Below are positions 1 through 9,600 of a DNA stretch of 19,023 bases, one piece after another; position 1 is the first letter of the stretch, and each line of letters opens with the position of its first letter. The position numbers were made by a program, and so were the translations under genes. Origin of the DNA: Lachnospiraceae bacterium (GTDB lineage: Bacteria; Bacillota; Clostridia; Lachnospirales; Lachnospiraceae); NCBI GenBank assembly GCA_900771955.1, contig CAAGPW010000115.1:1-19023 (forward strand), written 5' to 3'. Under the pieces are notes generated by a model that was not told where the DNA came from, did not search any database, and saw nothing but the letters and a program-made list of their open reading frames with translations.

Positions 1-20
1 CTACTGCCTTTTTAAGTTAA

Positions 21-60
21 AGAGAAAACTGCGCCACAGCCTTCGCAGGCCATCGCGCAG
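21..60 (-). terminator. Probable Rho-independent terminator after the Xre regulator
   Basis: A nested hairpin lies just past the Xre stop codon. The outer arms are CTGCGC (29-34) and GCGCAG (55-60). An inner stem GCCT-TCGC-AGGC occupies 39-50. Read on the minus strand, the outer stem is followed by TTTTCTCTTT, which fits a terminator for the regulator gene. The U tract is imperfect and the nested shape is unusual, so a repeat element is also possible. Confidence 0.5.
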
Positions 61-86
61 AGATTTAGTTCAATTGAAATTTGTCT

Positions 87-503
87 TTATTTGTCTGTTT
101 TCACATAAGCAGATGCACACGCAACACCAATTCCTATCAGTACCCAACTCAATGCTGCCTTACAAAAATCATAAAATGCTCCACCGATACTCATACTGAT
201 CAAATAGATCACTGCAACAATAAAAACTAAAATACCTGTTGTTAAAATAACCTGTCTGTTTCTCTTTGCTATACTGATATCCTTTTCCATCTTTTCTTTC
301 ATTTTTTGATCTCCTTTTAATAATTCATCCAGACTTATTTGATAAAGATCACTTAATTTCATCACACTAACTATATCAGGTAATGATTTACCATTTTCCC
401 AGTTTGATATTGTCTGTCTCGAAACCATTGTGTTTTCAGCAACCTGTTCTTGTGTTAATTGAGCAGCAACTCGTGCATTTTTCAGTTTCTCATTGATTTC
501 CAT
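87..503 (-). CDS. Xre-family helix-turn-helix regulator with C-terminal membrane segments
   Basis: This 138-residue protein begins with a Cro/CI-type helix-turn-helix at about residues 6-60, including the recognition stretch VSRQTISNWENGKSLPD. A charged linker (about 62-82) follows. Two hydrophobic segments come next, at about 84-106 and 112-133. An Xre domain joined to a small membrane region is common in Firmicutes and suggests a membrane-tethered regulator, but the signal is unknown. The start is supported by GGAGG eight bases upstream. It is transcribed alone. Tandem dyads at 565-616, upstream of its start, could be its own operator. The target genes cannot be read from this window. Confidence 0.85.
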   Translation of the reverse strand: MEINEKLKNARVAAQLTQEQVAENTMVSRQTISNWENGKSLPDIVSVMKLSDLYQISLDELLKGDQKMKEKMEKDISIAKRNRQVILTTGILVFIVAVIYLISMSIGGAFYDFCKAALSWVLIGIGVACASAYVKTDK

Positions 504-564
504 TTAAGTGACCTCCGTTCCGAATAAAATATAATTATTTTTATTAGTCCTGTCTATCAAAACG

Positions 565-616
565 CTTTTACATTCGCGTAAAATATACTGTAAAAATACT
601 TTGACATCGCTGTAAA
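565..616. promoter_or_regulatory. Two tandem imperfect dyads upstream of the Xre gene
   Basis: CTTTTACATTCGCGTAAA (565-582) and CTTTGACATCGCTGTAAA (599-616) are two versions of one sequence, 34 bases apart. Each has TTTAC/GTAAA-like arms around a TCGC core. They lie about 60-115 bases upstream of the Xre start codon, in an otherwise AT-rich gap (504-743) in which I see no gene. This is the form expected of a paired operator, either for Xre autoregulation or left over from a MerR target promoter. No binding data can be read from sequence. Confidence 0.4.
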
Positions 617-816
617 TCTCTCAACTTGCACATTTCTTTTTCATATATATTAGCACATAATTTTATTAAAACATAGCCACTTCAATCACGGATTTCTTTG
701 GCAATGATATGCGACGCTTTGCTTCTAATAATGCTTTTTTTATCTATATTATCCTTTTCACACTGTATTTCATACTGCGCTTTCCATCGTTTAACAAATT
801 CTTTTTCATTCTTACA

Positions 817-1449
817 CTATGTGTCATAATTCCATGTGGATATTTCCACCCATAAAATGCAAAAGGCAGCAATCCGCTCAAACTGCATGGCTTCCTCATC
901 CCAAAAAGAAGCTCGCCGTATAATAGAGCCGACATTGTTGGTCGCAAAAAAAGTTCCGTATCATCACGCAGATTCTGTTTTAACATTGTCACATCCAGAA
1001 GATACTCTTCCATCTCTGTACGTAATACTTTCGAAACAACATAAGTGCACTCTTTTAAATGACAGATTTTCCACTCCTGTGGGACACCGGCAGCTTCTTC
1101 TTTTTGCATCTGCTCAATGCAGCATTTTTTTCCGAGATATTTTTTAACAGTCTGCATTTTACGGCAATTTCTTTTTCCAATTCGTTTTTTTCTCCGAAAA
1201 CAGTTTCAGGGACATTGCAACATCTCTGTTTTCCATAAATGTGCGAATGTCCCCAAGACTCATACCCATATCACGCAACTCTAATATCGTATCGATCTGT
1301 TCAATCTGATCTAAAGAGTAATACCGGTATCTGGTGTCCGGATCAATATACCCTGGAGTAAACAGGCCGATACGGTCATAATGCCGCAGTGTTTCTGTTG
1401 TGATATGCTTAATCTTCCCAAACTGCGTTATACTAAGATAAGCTTTCAT
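817..1449 (-). pseudogene. Frameshifted MerR-family regulator
   Basis: The first part (1159-1449) encodes an intact MerR DNA-binding region: a winged helix with TTETLRHYDRIGLF, then DPDTRYRYYSLDQIEQIDTI and the dimer-helix start ending in KLFSEKKTNW. The frame then stops. The coiled-coil and effector-like continuation is in another frame (MQTVKKYLGKKCCIEQMQKE onward, 1157 downwards). A further shift near the poly-A/T run at about 945-951 gives FATNNVGSIIRR-type sequence ending at a stop at 817-819. So at least two frameshifts break one ancestral gene. Its start lies inside the last codons of the ABC ATPase gene, with an ATG at 1449 or a TTG at 1455. I infer that it is non-functional, or at most makes a short DNA-binding peptide. 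Confidence 0.7.
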
Positions 1450-2266
1450 GTTCAATTAATTTATTTACCTTCTTGCGGAGTTCAATGAACTCATCCGTAT
1501 CTTTAAGTGACAGATCACGATCATACGGCAGCAATACCGGAACCTCTGCCTTTACGGTTCCCGGTCTCTGTGTCAGCACATAAATCTTGCTAGATAAAAA
1601 GACTGCCTCCTCAATATCGTGTGTGACAAAAATAACAGTCGGCTTTTCCTCCTGCCAGATCTGGCGCATTAAAAGCTGCATGTCCGCTTTGGTCTGCGGG
1701 TCTAAGGCAGAGAACGGCTCATCCATGAGCAGTACCTCCGGGCTATTTGCAAGTGCTCTCGCAATTGCAACCCTCTGTTTCATACCACCGGAAAGCTCCC
1801 TTGGATAACTGTCACGGAACTTTTCCAGTTTAATGATCTTTAAATATTTATTCAAAATTTCTTCCTGCTGGTCCGCCGGCATTTTCCGCAATTTTAACCC
1901 AAACTTAATGTTATCTCCGACTGTCATCCACGGAAAAAGTGTATATGATTGGAATACCATGCCTCGATCCGCTCCAGGGCCTATGATGTCGCGGTCCTGA
2001 ATGACGATCTTACCTGATGTCGCAGTATCAAGACCGCCGATCATACGCAAAAGTGTGGATTTACCACAGCCGGACGGTCCTACGATCGATACAAATTCAT
2101 TTTCCATGACATTGATATTCACATCTTTCATCGCCTGGACATCGCCCTTGGCAGATGGATATATTTTCTGCAGATCTCTGACATAAACAGTACTGTTTGC
2201 AAGATTTGCCTCAATATGATCTTCCACAGGCGGAAGTGTATTCTTCTTTTTCTTAAAAAATCCCAT
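1433..2266 (-). CDS. NitT/TauT-type ABC transporter ATP-binding protein
   Basis: This 277-residue cytoplasmic ATPase powers import by the adjacent permease. All nucleotide-binding motifs are intact: Walker A GPSGCGKST at 63-71, Q-loop VFQ at 104-106, signature LSGGMKQR at 158-165, Walker B LLMDEP at about 179-184, and the switch histidine in VTHD at about 215. The family is SsuB/TauB/NrtD-like, which imports nitrate, sulfonates, or urea- and guanidine-type compounds. The gene follows the permease by 27 bases, with AAGGTAAGG upstream of its start. The N-terminus carries an extra basic stretch (FFKKKKN). The last codons overlap the start of the broken MerR gene. The substrate is inferred from the catabolic genes upstream, not from this protein. 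Confidence 0.9.
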   Translation of the reverse strand: MGFFKKKKNTLPPVEDHIEANLANSTVYVRDLQKIYPSAKGDVQAMKDVNINVMENEFVSIVGPSGCGKSTLLRMIGGLDTATSGKIVIQDRDIIGPGADRGMVFQSYTLFPWMTVGDNIKFGLKLRKMPADQQEEILNKYLKIIKLEKFRDSYPRELSGGMKQRVAIARALANSPEVLLMDEPFSALDPQTKADMQLLMRQIWQEEKPTVIFVTHDIEEAVFLSSKIYVLTQRPGTVKAEVPVLLPYDRDLSLKDTDEFIELRKKVNKLIEHESLS

Positions 2267-2293
2267 ATGATAAAACCTTACCTTTCTAACGGT

Positions 2294-3076
2294 TTACGCA
2301 GCCGCCCACGGAAACAGTTTTTTATTTAATAATGCAAAGATGCGGTCTGTGATCAGTCCAAGCAGACCTATCAAGATAATATTAGCAAAAATAGCATCCG
2401 TCTTTAAAAATCGCTGTGATTTTAAGATTGTATATCCAAGACCGGTATTTGCCGCAACCAGCTCGGCACTGACTAAGTAGGTCCACGCCCAGCCGATCAT
2501 CATACGCAGCGTTTCCATCAGTCTTGGCATCATTGCCGGAATTAAGATCTTAAAGATCGTCTTCGATGTATTTGAACCTAACGTATAACCGGCATTGATC
2601 AGATCATCCGGCACCGCAAGTGCATCATCCGCAACCATTAATACAAGCTGGAAAAACGTACCAATAAAAATGACGGTAATCTTTGCACTTTCCTCGATTC
2701 CCACCCATACCATGATAAGGGGTACGAATGCCGGAACCGGCATATAACGGACAAACTCACACAGCGGGCGGATAAATGCCTCTGCCTTTTTGAATGTTCC
2801 AACTAAAATACCGATCGGAACACCTAAAAGAACCGCATATACAAAACCAAGGGTGATCCGGTAAATACTGATGCCTGTGTTTTGAATCAGGCTACCATCC
2901 TTTATGGACTCTATATAGTAGCGGACCACATTTTGTGGTTTCGGAAGAAAAATTTCCTTGACCGCACCACTCTCACTTGCAATCAGCCACGCAGCAAGCA
3001 CAATGACAAACGAGAGTATTGCAAACAATATATATTTTTTCTTATCAATTTCCTTTCTTATCTTGATTCGAATCAT
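2294..3076 (-). CDS. NitT/TauT-type ABC transporter permease
   Basis: This 260-residue integral membrane protein has about six hydrophobic segments. The first is at about residues 15-33, after a very basic N-terminus. The cytoplasmic EAA loop that docks the ATPase is visible as AGYTLGSNTSKTIFKILIPA, at about 161-180. It belongs to the BPD_transp_1 (SsuC/TauC) family and should form a homodimer paired with the ATPase at 1433-2266. Its start overlaps the stop of the binding-protein gene by one base (TAATG), so the two are translationally coupled. GGGGGC precedes the start as ribosome site. Confidence 0.9.
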   Translation of the reverse strand: MIRIKIRKEIDKKKYILFAILSFVIVLAAWLIASESGAVKEIFLPKPQNVVRYYIESIKDGSLIQNTGISIYRITLGFVYAVLLGVPIGILVGTFKKAEAFIRPLCEFVRYMPVPAFVPLIMVWVGIEESAKITVIFIGTFFQLVLMVADDALAVPDDLINAGYTLGSNTSKTIFKILIPAMMPRLMETLRMMIGWAWTYLVSAELVAANTGLGYTILKSQRFLKTDAIFANIILIGLLGLITDRIFALLNKKLFPWAAA

Positions 3077-4146
3077 TATTTTGCCCCCTTAATGTAGGTA
3101 TCATCCAAAATAGAGCTTAAATCATCCGGGATCTCATCAATCATCTTGGTTGATAACAGGAACTCCGCCGACTTCTGTAAAGTATAGGAAAGATAGGTGT
3201 AATCATCACCGTCCTTGAAAGTTTCTTCATTCTTTGCCTTATCAAAAATAGTAACGCCATCCAACATAGTCATATAATCATCCTTGGTAAGTTCTGCCCC
3301 GTCGCAGATTGCCTGAATGAAACTATCATCTCTTGCATTTAATTTTTCTACACCGTCAAACCAGGAATCCACAATTTTCTGTACTGCATCGGAACTTGAA
3401 TCTAATACTTCCTGTCTGACCGCAAGCGTATCCGGGATTAAACCAGGTTCTTCCTTTGTGCTGTACAAAAGTTTTCCACCTGCACCTATCGCTGTGGAAA
3501 GTGTCGGCTCCCAGAGCACTGCCGCATCGATACTTCCCGCAATGAATGCCGGACCTGCATCGTTGATCGTCATATTGACAAAATTGACATCATCGATCGT
3601 CATATTGTTTTCTTCTAATATTTTCAATAAAAACATATGCTCTAAGGTACCAACCTCAGTTGCAACAGTCTTACCCTTTAAATCTTCAATACTGTTAATT
3701 CCATCCTGTACCACGATGCCATCTGCACCGTAGGAATTATCATTGACTAAAACAACTTTAAAATCCACACCCTCATTAACCGGCGCAACTGCGTCAGAAG
3801 CTGCGATACAGATACCATCCACCTGACCGGAATAAAATGCGGTCAGCGAATCGCTGTATACCGGGAAAAACTGGAGATCAACATAAACACCATTCTGTTC
3901 AAAAATACCGGTGTCCTTCACGCCATACCATGCATACCATCCGGACATCGGGCTGACACCCAGGATGAATGGGTTACTTTCTGTTCCTTTTGCATTACCC
4001 GCATCTACGTTTTTTTCCGTCGTCTTTGCGATGTCACCATTTGCTGCACTATTTTCTGATGTGCTGCTACTGCCACATCCTCCTAACATAACGAGTGCCA
4101 TCATTGCAATGAGCAGAATACTGATACTTTTTTTTATTTTCTTCAT
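3076..4146 (-). CDS. NitT/TauT-family substrate-binding lipoprotein (module 1)
   Basis: This 356-residue solute-binding lipoprotein has a basic, hydrophobic signal peptide and lipobox LGGC, with the acylated Cys at 24. A low-complexity Ser/Asn/Lys linker follows. The mature part is of the NMT1/SsuA-like class, with GISPMSGWYAWY-like and SIEDLKGKTVATEVGT stretches and an AAVLWEPTLS segment typical of the family. It should deliver substrate to the permease encoded directly downstream. It is clearly related to the second binding protein at 13394-14395 (shared DLKGKTV, VNMT.DAG and DAAV.WEP blocks). A strong AAGGAGG precedes the start. A conserved hairpin at 4173-4214 lies in its 5' region. Guanidine or urea as ligand is inferred from the neighbours. 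Confidence 0.88.
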   Translation of the reverse strand: MKKIKKSISILLIAMMALVMLGGCGSSSTSENSAANGDIAKTTEKNVDAGNAKGTESNPFILGVSPMSGWYAWYGVKDTGIFEQNGVYVDLQFFPVYSDSLTAFYSGQVDGICIAASDAVAPVNEGVDFKVVLVNDNSYGADGIVVQDGINSIEDLKGKTVATEVGTLEHMFLLKILEENNMTIDDVNFVNMTINDAGPAFIAGSIDAAVLWEPTLSTAIGAGGKLLYSTKEEPGLIPDTLAVRQEVLDSSSDAVQKIVDSWFDGVEKLNARDDSFIQAICDGAELTKDDYMTMLDGVTIFDKAKNEETFKDGDDYTYLSYTLQKSAEFLLSTKMIDEIPDDLSSILDDTYIKGAK

Positions 4147-4172
4147 ATGGTCGTCCTCCTTTTCCTCTCAGT

Positions 4173-4214
4173 AAAACAATAGATTACACGCTTCGCAAGC
4201 AAACCTATTGTCAT
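4173..4214 (-). repeat. Nested hairpin element, copy A, before the binding-protein gene
   Basis: The outer arms are ACAATAG (4176-4182) and CTATTGT (4205-4211). An inner stem GCTT-CGC-AAGC sits at 4190-4200. A second copy lies at 15831-15871. In minus-strand RNA the inner stem changes from GCUU/AAGC here to GUUC/GAGC there: one compensatory pair change and one G-U wobble. It fills most of the 71-base gap between the second P-II gene and the binding-protein gene. It could protect or separate the transporter part of the mRNA. Confidence 0.55.
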
Positions 4215-4217
4215 AAA

Positions 4218-4559
4218 TTACATGATCGCTTCAATTCCTGTTTCTCCGGTTCTTACACGGATAGCATCACCCACCGGAAGCACAAAGATTTTTCCGTCTC
4301 CCGCATGATTTGTTTTATTGATTTCCACAACAGTGTCGATCAATGTCTGTAAATCTTCATCTCTGACATACATATCGATCATTCTCTTTGCGACCAGTCT
4401 GTGTTTTAACGGTGCACCTTCATCATAATCATAGTGTACCGGGGATTTTCCCCTACCGATAATCTCACGGATTGTCATAGAGTGAAATCCTGCCTGATCT
4501 AAGGCCTCCTTTGTTGGGAAATACATTTTGGGTCTTAAAATAATCATTACCTCTTTCAT
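4218..4559 (-). CDS. P-II nitrogen regulator, NifI2-like
   Basis: This 113-residue protein has the P-II fold signature. It begins with MKEVMIILRP, has a GRGK segment before the T-loop at about 34-37, and ends with the B/C-loop block AGDGKIFVLPVGDAIRVRTG. The AIRVRTGETG ending and the divergent T-loop resemble NifI2 rather than GlnB or GlnK. P-II proteins are trimers that sense ATP/ADP and 2-oxoglutarate and bind enzymes or transporters. The partner gene at 4575-4901 resembles NifI1, so the two may form a mixed complex. No nitrogenase gene is present, so the target is more likely the carboxylase or the ABC importer (inference). GGAGGTG lies five bases before the start. Confidence 0.85.
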   Translation of the reverse strand: MKEVMIILRPKMYFPTKEALDQAGFHSMTIREIIGRGKSPVHYDYDEGAPLKHRLVAKRMIDMYVRDEDLQTLIDTVVEINKTNHAGDGKIFVLPVGDAIRVRTGETGIEAIM

Positions 4560-4574
4560 TGCGACACCTCCGTC

Positions 4575-4901
4575 CTATAATTCGTCTTTTCCACTGCTGA
4601 TCGTAATGGCACGCTCCACATCGCTGACGAAGATTTTTCCATCTCCGTAGGTTCCATTTTTATCCACTCTCGCGTTCTCAATAATTACTTTCAGTACCTT
4701 ATCCACGTCTCCATCTTCAACAACAAGCATGATCAGCTCTTTGGGGATCTCATCATAATAAGTATCACCTACTTTTAAACCTTTCTGTTTTCCACGTCCA
4801 AGCACACTCATTTTAGTTGCTGCTGCAAAACCACCTGCAAGCAATGCATCGAGTACATCCTCTGATTTTTCCGGTCTGACAATCGCTTTTATCATCTTCA
4901 T
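4575..4901 (-). CDS. P-II nitrogen regulator, NifI1-like
   Basis: This is a 108-residue P-II protein when started at the ATG at 4901, where GGAGG lies seven bases upstream. A longer reading to 4946 adds 15 residues without a ribosome site. It begins MKMIKAIVRPEK and carries GRGKQKGLKVGDTYYDEIPK around a shortened T-loop, with YGDGKIFVSDVERAITISSG near the end. These features match NifI1. Two Tyr residues occur in the T-loop, but the classical GlnB uridylylation context is absent. The gene follows the allophanate hydrolase and precedes the NifI2-like gene by 15 bases. It probably ties this pathway to cellular 2-oxoglutarate and energy status. Confidence 0.85.
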   Translation of the reverse strand: MKMIKAIVRPEKSEDVLDALLAGGFAAATKMSVLGRGKQKGLKVGDTYYDEIPKELIMLVVEDGDVDKVLKVIIENARVDKNGTYGDGKIFVSDVERAITISSGKDEL

Positions 4902-4958
4902 GTTTGTTTCCTCCATCTGTTTCTGCTGTATTTCATAAAATTTCAATATTGTTATTTA

Positions 4959-6671
4959 TTATAGTTTATACGTTCCGATATCGGTGATTTCCTTTGCATT
5001 TGCTGTCTCGTATTCCTCACACAGAAAACCTTTTACGATTCTGCCATCACACAATTCCACATCTCCGATACAGAGCGGTTTTTTGATCTGCTGTAAAAAT
5101 GCTCCGATACTCACAATCGGCAGTTCATAGATATCTACCGCGATTGTAGCACCCTCTTTATCGTCATACACCATACCCGGTTTTTCCGGCACCGTATCCA
5201 AACGATACAGCCTGTAATGTGGTGCAGTGTTCACACTTTCTTTATAGGAAGCCCCAAGCTCTGTAAGCTGACTTTCCAGTGGAAACCCTTTTTTATGCAG
5301 TCCACATACCGCAAACGGGATACTCTGTGTCTTTAAAAACTGTTCTGCCATACCAAGGATCTCACCCTCCTGATCGGACAGAGAAAAAATAGTAATACCG
5401 AAAGGAAGGTTTGTATCCGCTGTGTTTTCCGGCACTGCTATAGCACACATATCAAGCAGGTTGCAATGATTTGTATAAAGTCCCATCTGACTATTTGTAG
5501 CAATCGGATCTTTTCTGACATCATCCCTTAAAAATGTACCACCCACTGTCGGCATGATAAGAACGGCATCCTTTAAAATCTGCCTTGCCCGCATCCGATA
5601 TTCCTGCAACTGGTGCATCGCCTCAAATACTTTTCTTGCCGTGTGCTGCGGCTTATCTCCCGACCGTAAAATGGTCTCTGTTATCGGAAATACCTTTCCC
5701 GGATGACTCTCTACGAAATCACCGAGATCTTTCCACCGCTCTGCAACCCACGGTCCGTCATAAAGAATGGATGCTGCCTTTGAAAACATCGTGTAATCGA
5801 TATATTCCACGGTAATTCCCATATCCCCGATCCGCTTTTTGGCCTGTTCCCATTTTGTTTTATAAATATCTGCATACGGGCCGTAAAATGTCACACCGTC
5901 TTTTGGCAGACAGATTTTTTGGGGAAGTTTTGGCAGTGGCTCTTTGTACTCCCTTGACCAGCAGCACTCATCATCCACGCCGCGTGCCGCAAGGTTGATC
6001 ATCTCTGCATCTTCTAAGCTGTTTGCAAACACTGTGACACAGTCCAGGCTTGCGCATGCCGGAACCACCCCTTTTGTCGACCAGGCACCGAGAGACGGCT
6101 TGTAGCCGACCAGACAGTTTAATGCTGCCGGTACACGTCCGGAGCCTGCGGTATCTGTTCCCAGTGAGAACGCTGCCATTCCAAGTGCCACAGAAACTGC
6201 GGAACCGGAACTTGATCCACCGCTGATCAGCCCTGGATCAAGTGCGTTTTTTACTTCTCCATAAGGGCTTCTCGTTCCGACAAGACCTGTTGCAAACTGG
6301 TCTAAGTTGGTTTTTCCGACCGGAAATGCGCCTGCTTCGATCAATTTTTTTACAACCGTTGCATCTTCTTTCGGATCATATGCATAATCCGGACACGCTG
6401 CCGTCGTAGGATATCCCACCACATCAATGTTGTCCTTGACTGCAAACGGGATACCCCATAATGGAAGCGATTCCATATCTTTTGGAAGTTTTTCAATGTA
6501 ACCCATCATCCGTTTTTGATCCGGCGCAACGATCCAGATATTATAATCCCTGTACTTTTCTGCCCGGCGCACGATCTCGCCGGCAAGTTCCTCCGGGGTA
6601 AGTGATCCTTCTTTATAACTGTTTCTGATCCATGTCATTGTCAGTTTTTTGGGGAAATATTTCATATTCAT
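4959..6671 (-). CDS. atzF: Allophanate hydrolase (AtzF-type)
   Basis: This enzyme hydrolyses allophanate to ammonia and CO2 and acts in the cytoplasm after the carboxylase. Started at 6671 it has 570 residues, close to the usual 570-600. The amidase-signature N-terminal domain shows the Ser-cisSer-Lys triad: Lys in PFAVKDN (about 79), the GGSSSGSAV block (about 151-159), and the nucleophile Ser in GTDTAGSGR (about 177). The last 150 or so residues resemble the C-terminal allophanate hydrolase domain. AAGGAG directly follows the carboxylase stop codon and serves ATGs at 6671 or 6665. A longer reading to 6704 would overlap the carboxylase and lacks a ribosome site. Tight spacing implies translational coupling. 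Confidence 0.92.
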   Translation of the reverse strand: MNMKYFPKKLTMTWIRNSYKEGSLTPEELAGEIVRRAEKYRDYNIWIVAPDQKRMMGYIEKLPKDMESLPLWGIPFAVKDNIDVVGYPTTAACPDYAYDPKEDATVVKKLIEAGAFPVGKTNLDQFATGLVGTRSPYGEVKNALDPGLISGGSSSGSAVSVALGMAAFSLGTDTAGSGRVPAALNCLVGYKPSLGAWSTKGVVPACASLDCVTVFANSLEDAEMINLAARGVDDECCWSREYKEPLPKLPQKICLPKDGVTFYGPYADIYKTKWEQAKKRIGDMGITVEYIDYTMFSKAASILYDGPWVAERWKDLGDFVESHPGKVFPITETILRSGDKPQHTARKVFEAMHQLQEYRMRARQILKDAVLIMPTVGGTFLRDDVRKDPIATNSQMGLYTNHCNLLDMCAIAVPENTADTNLPFGITIFSLSDQEGEILGMAEQFLKTQSIPFAVCGLHKKGFPLESQLTELGASYKESVNTAPHYRLYRLDTVPEKPGMVYDDKEGATIAVDIYELPIVSIGAFLQQIKKPLCIGDVELCDGRIVKGFLCEEYETANAKEITDIGTYKL

Positions 6672-6681
6672 CACTCTCCTT

Positions 6682-9600
6682 TTACACGCGGATACTTGCC
6701 GCAAGCTGTCCGGAATTTACCTGTTCGCCCGGTTTTAAATATACTTTTTCAATGGTTCCGCTATACTCTGCCGTAACCGGGAATTCCATTTTCATACTCT
6801 CTAAGATCACAAGGGTGTCACCCTCTTTTACCTTCTGTCCGTCCTCGACTAATACCTTCCATACGCTTCCAGGAATGTTGGTTCTTGCTGCCTCACAGCC
6901 GTCCGGTACAGTCTCTTCCACGATTGCCGGTGCATCCTGTGTCTCGGAATCAAACTCATCGAGTCCTTTTTCTTTCCACATCTTTCGCTCCGCCTCAAAG
7001 GATGCTTCCTGATGGTCTTTAAATACCCGGATCGTATCTTCATGTTCCTTTAAGAACTGTTCATACTTTCCAAGATTAAAACTTGTCTCTTCTATCTTAA
7101 TCTTGAATCTTCCACGAAGGAAATCTTCTCTGTCTTTTAAGATTTCTTCTGCGCTGACCGGATAGAAACGGATCTGATCAAAGAAATCCAAAAGCCACGG
7201 TTTTCCATGTTTGAAATATTCTGTCTCTTTTAACGGGTTCCACATCTGAATGGTACGTCCGACAAACTGATAACCGCCAGGCCCCTCCATACCATATACA
7301 CACAGGTATGCGCCGCCAATACCGACTGCATTTTCCGGAGTCCATGGTCTTGCCGGATTATATTTTGTCGTTACCATACGGTGTCTCGGATCAACCGGCG
7401 TTGCAACCGGCGCTCCAAGATAAACATCGCCAAGTCCAAGTACCAGATAATCTGCATCAAATACAATTTTCTTTACATCTTCTATGCTGTCTAAGCCATT
7501 GATCCTGCGGATAAATTCTGGGTTGCTTGGGCACCACGGTGCGTTTGGTCTTACCGTCTGCTGATAACGTTTTGCTGCAAGCTGTGTCTGCGGGTCATCC
7601 CACGATAATGGCAGCCAGATAATTCTCGACGGAACCGTTACATCGGAAAGTTCCGGTAATGTGCGGTTGGTTTCAAGTACAGCATCAAGCATTTCCTTAT
7701 GAGAAATCTTTTCGATATCAAAATGTACCTGTAAGGAACGGATACCCGGTGTCAGATCAATAATCGGCAGGTCTTTTTTCTTTAACTCCTGCATAAGAAC
7801 ATGTACCCGGAAACGAATTGCGATATCGAGTTCCATCTCTCCGTATTCCACCAGAATATTATCTTCACCATCAAGTCTTGCAACGATCTTTGTTCCCGCT
7901 ACCGTCTCCTCTGCGAGGATTGCGTAATGATAATCAATGTCTTTTTGCTCCGGCAGTACAACTTCTTTATATTCATGACGGAGATTTGCTTCCTCCGCTT
8001 CCCTGATCTCCTTTGCCTGTTCTAAATCAAGAAGTCTGAAGTGAACTTTATCCCCCGGATGAAGCTGTCCTAATTTCCACATTTCGCCTTTTGCCGTTGT
8101 CACGGAACATACAAATCCACCAAGACTCGGACCGTCCGGTCCAAGTAAAATGGACTGGTCACCAGTCAAATCCAGAGTACCTACCGCATAGGCATTATCG
8201 TGAATGTTTGATGGATGAAGTCCTGCCTCGCCGCCATCCTCACGTACCCACTGTGGAATCGGACCGTTTAAGCGGATACCGGTCCTTGCGCTGTTAAAGT
8301 TTACCTCGTATTCGGATTCCGTCAGGGTCTTTAAGTATTCCGGTTTTAAATATTCCGGTGTCGGCTGCGGTCCCGGGATCACACCGATCGTCCACTCATT
8401 CGTCAGTTTCGGATGATATTTTTCCGGCATGGAATCAATCGAATCGATCACACATTTTTCCTGTAAGCGGAGCACATCTCCGGTGCGGAGGGTACGTCCG
8501 TTATGTCCGCCAAATTTTCCATCAATAAAAGTGGAACTGCTGCCCATGATCTGTGGCATATCAAATCCGCCTGCCACTAAAAGATATGTTCTCATTCCGA
8601 CTTTACAGTCTTTAAATTTCAACACCTGCATGGCGGATGCATGTACCACCTGGTACATCGGGATCTCAACTCCGTCTAAGGTTGCCTTCATATCTGCACC
8701 TGTGATACAAAAACTTACGATTGTACGGAACCGGTAACTGCCGCCTCTTAATGTCAGCTCTAATCCCGGTGCACTCTCATCATTGCCAAGTATACTGTTT
8801 CCGATTCGGAAGTTATAAGCATCCATTGGTCCACAAGGTGGAACTCCGACAAACCAGTAACCGATCATGCCCGGATAATCCTGAACCGTTGTCTGTACAC
8901 CGCCGTCAAGTACTTCGATTGCATGCTCCTGTGGCATAAAATCTTTTAACATTCCGGTAAACAATGCACCGGTCTGATATGTTTCTGTCTTTAAAAGCGC
9001 TGCTAAATACTGCATATTGGAGGTAATTCCGTACACTCTTGAATCCTTAAGTACACGTTCCATCTTTGCGATTGCATCGGCGCGGTCGTTTCCATGTACG
9101 ATCAGTTTTGCAAGCATTGGATCATAAAGGGAGGTTACTTCCACACCTTTCTGTATCCAAGTCTCCACACGTGCTTCCGGTGAAAATGAAACCGCATCAA
9201 TTTTTCCCGTGCCCGGGCGGAATCCATTAATGCAATCCTCTGCATAAACACGAACCTCGATTGCATGCCCTTGTGGTTTATGTACCAGTGATTTAATATT
9301 CTTTAATTCACCAGCAGCCTCTTTGACCATCCATTCCACAAGGTCGATCCCAAGTACCTCCTCTGTGATGCCATGTTCTACCTGGAGTCTTGTATTTACC
9401 TCAAGGAAGTAAAATTCCTGCGTTTTATCGTCATATAAAAATTCCACGGTTCCGGCACTTCTGTAGGAAGCCTCCTTTGCCAACCGTTCTGCTGCCGCAT
9501 ACATTTTTTCTCTGACTTTATCCGAAAGATTTGGTGCTGGGCTTTCCTCAACGACTTTCTGATTTCTTCTCTGTACAGAGCAGTCTCTCTCTGCCAGTGC

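Noticed and set aside
836..1147. 103-codon plus-strand frame opposite the MerR pseudogene
   Set aside because: It is the antisense shadow of the MerR coding sequence. It has no ribosome site and no recognised protein features.
4150..4165. GGACGACC in the binding-protein leader, resembling the ACGR loop of guanidine-II riboswitches
   Set aside because: Only one copy with a two-base stem. It is simply part of the AAGGAGG ribosome site region.
4920..4975. TATAAT at the allophanate hydrolase end as an internal promoter for the P-II genes
   Set aside because: No acceptable -35 box, and the genes are closely spaced in one operon.
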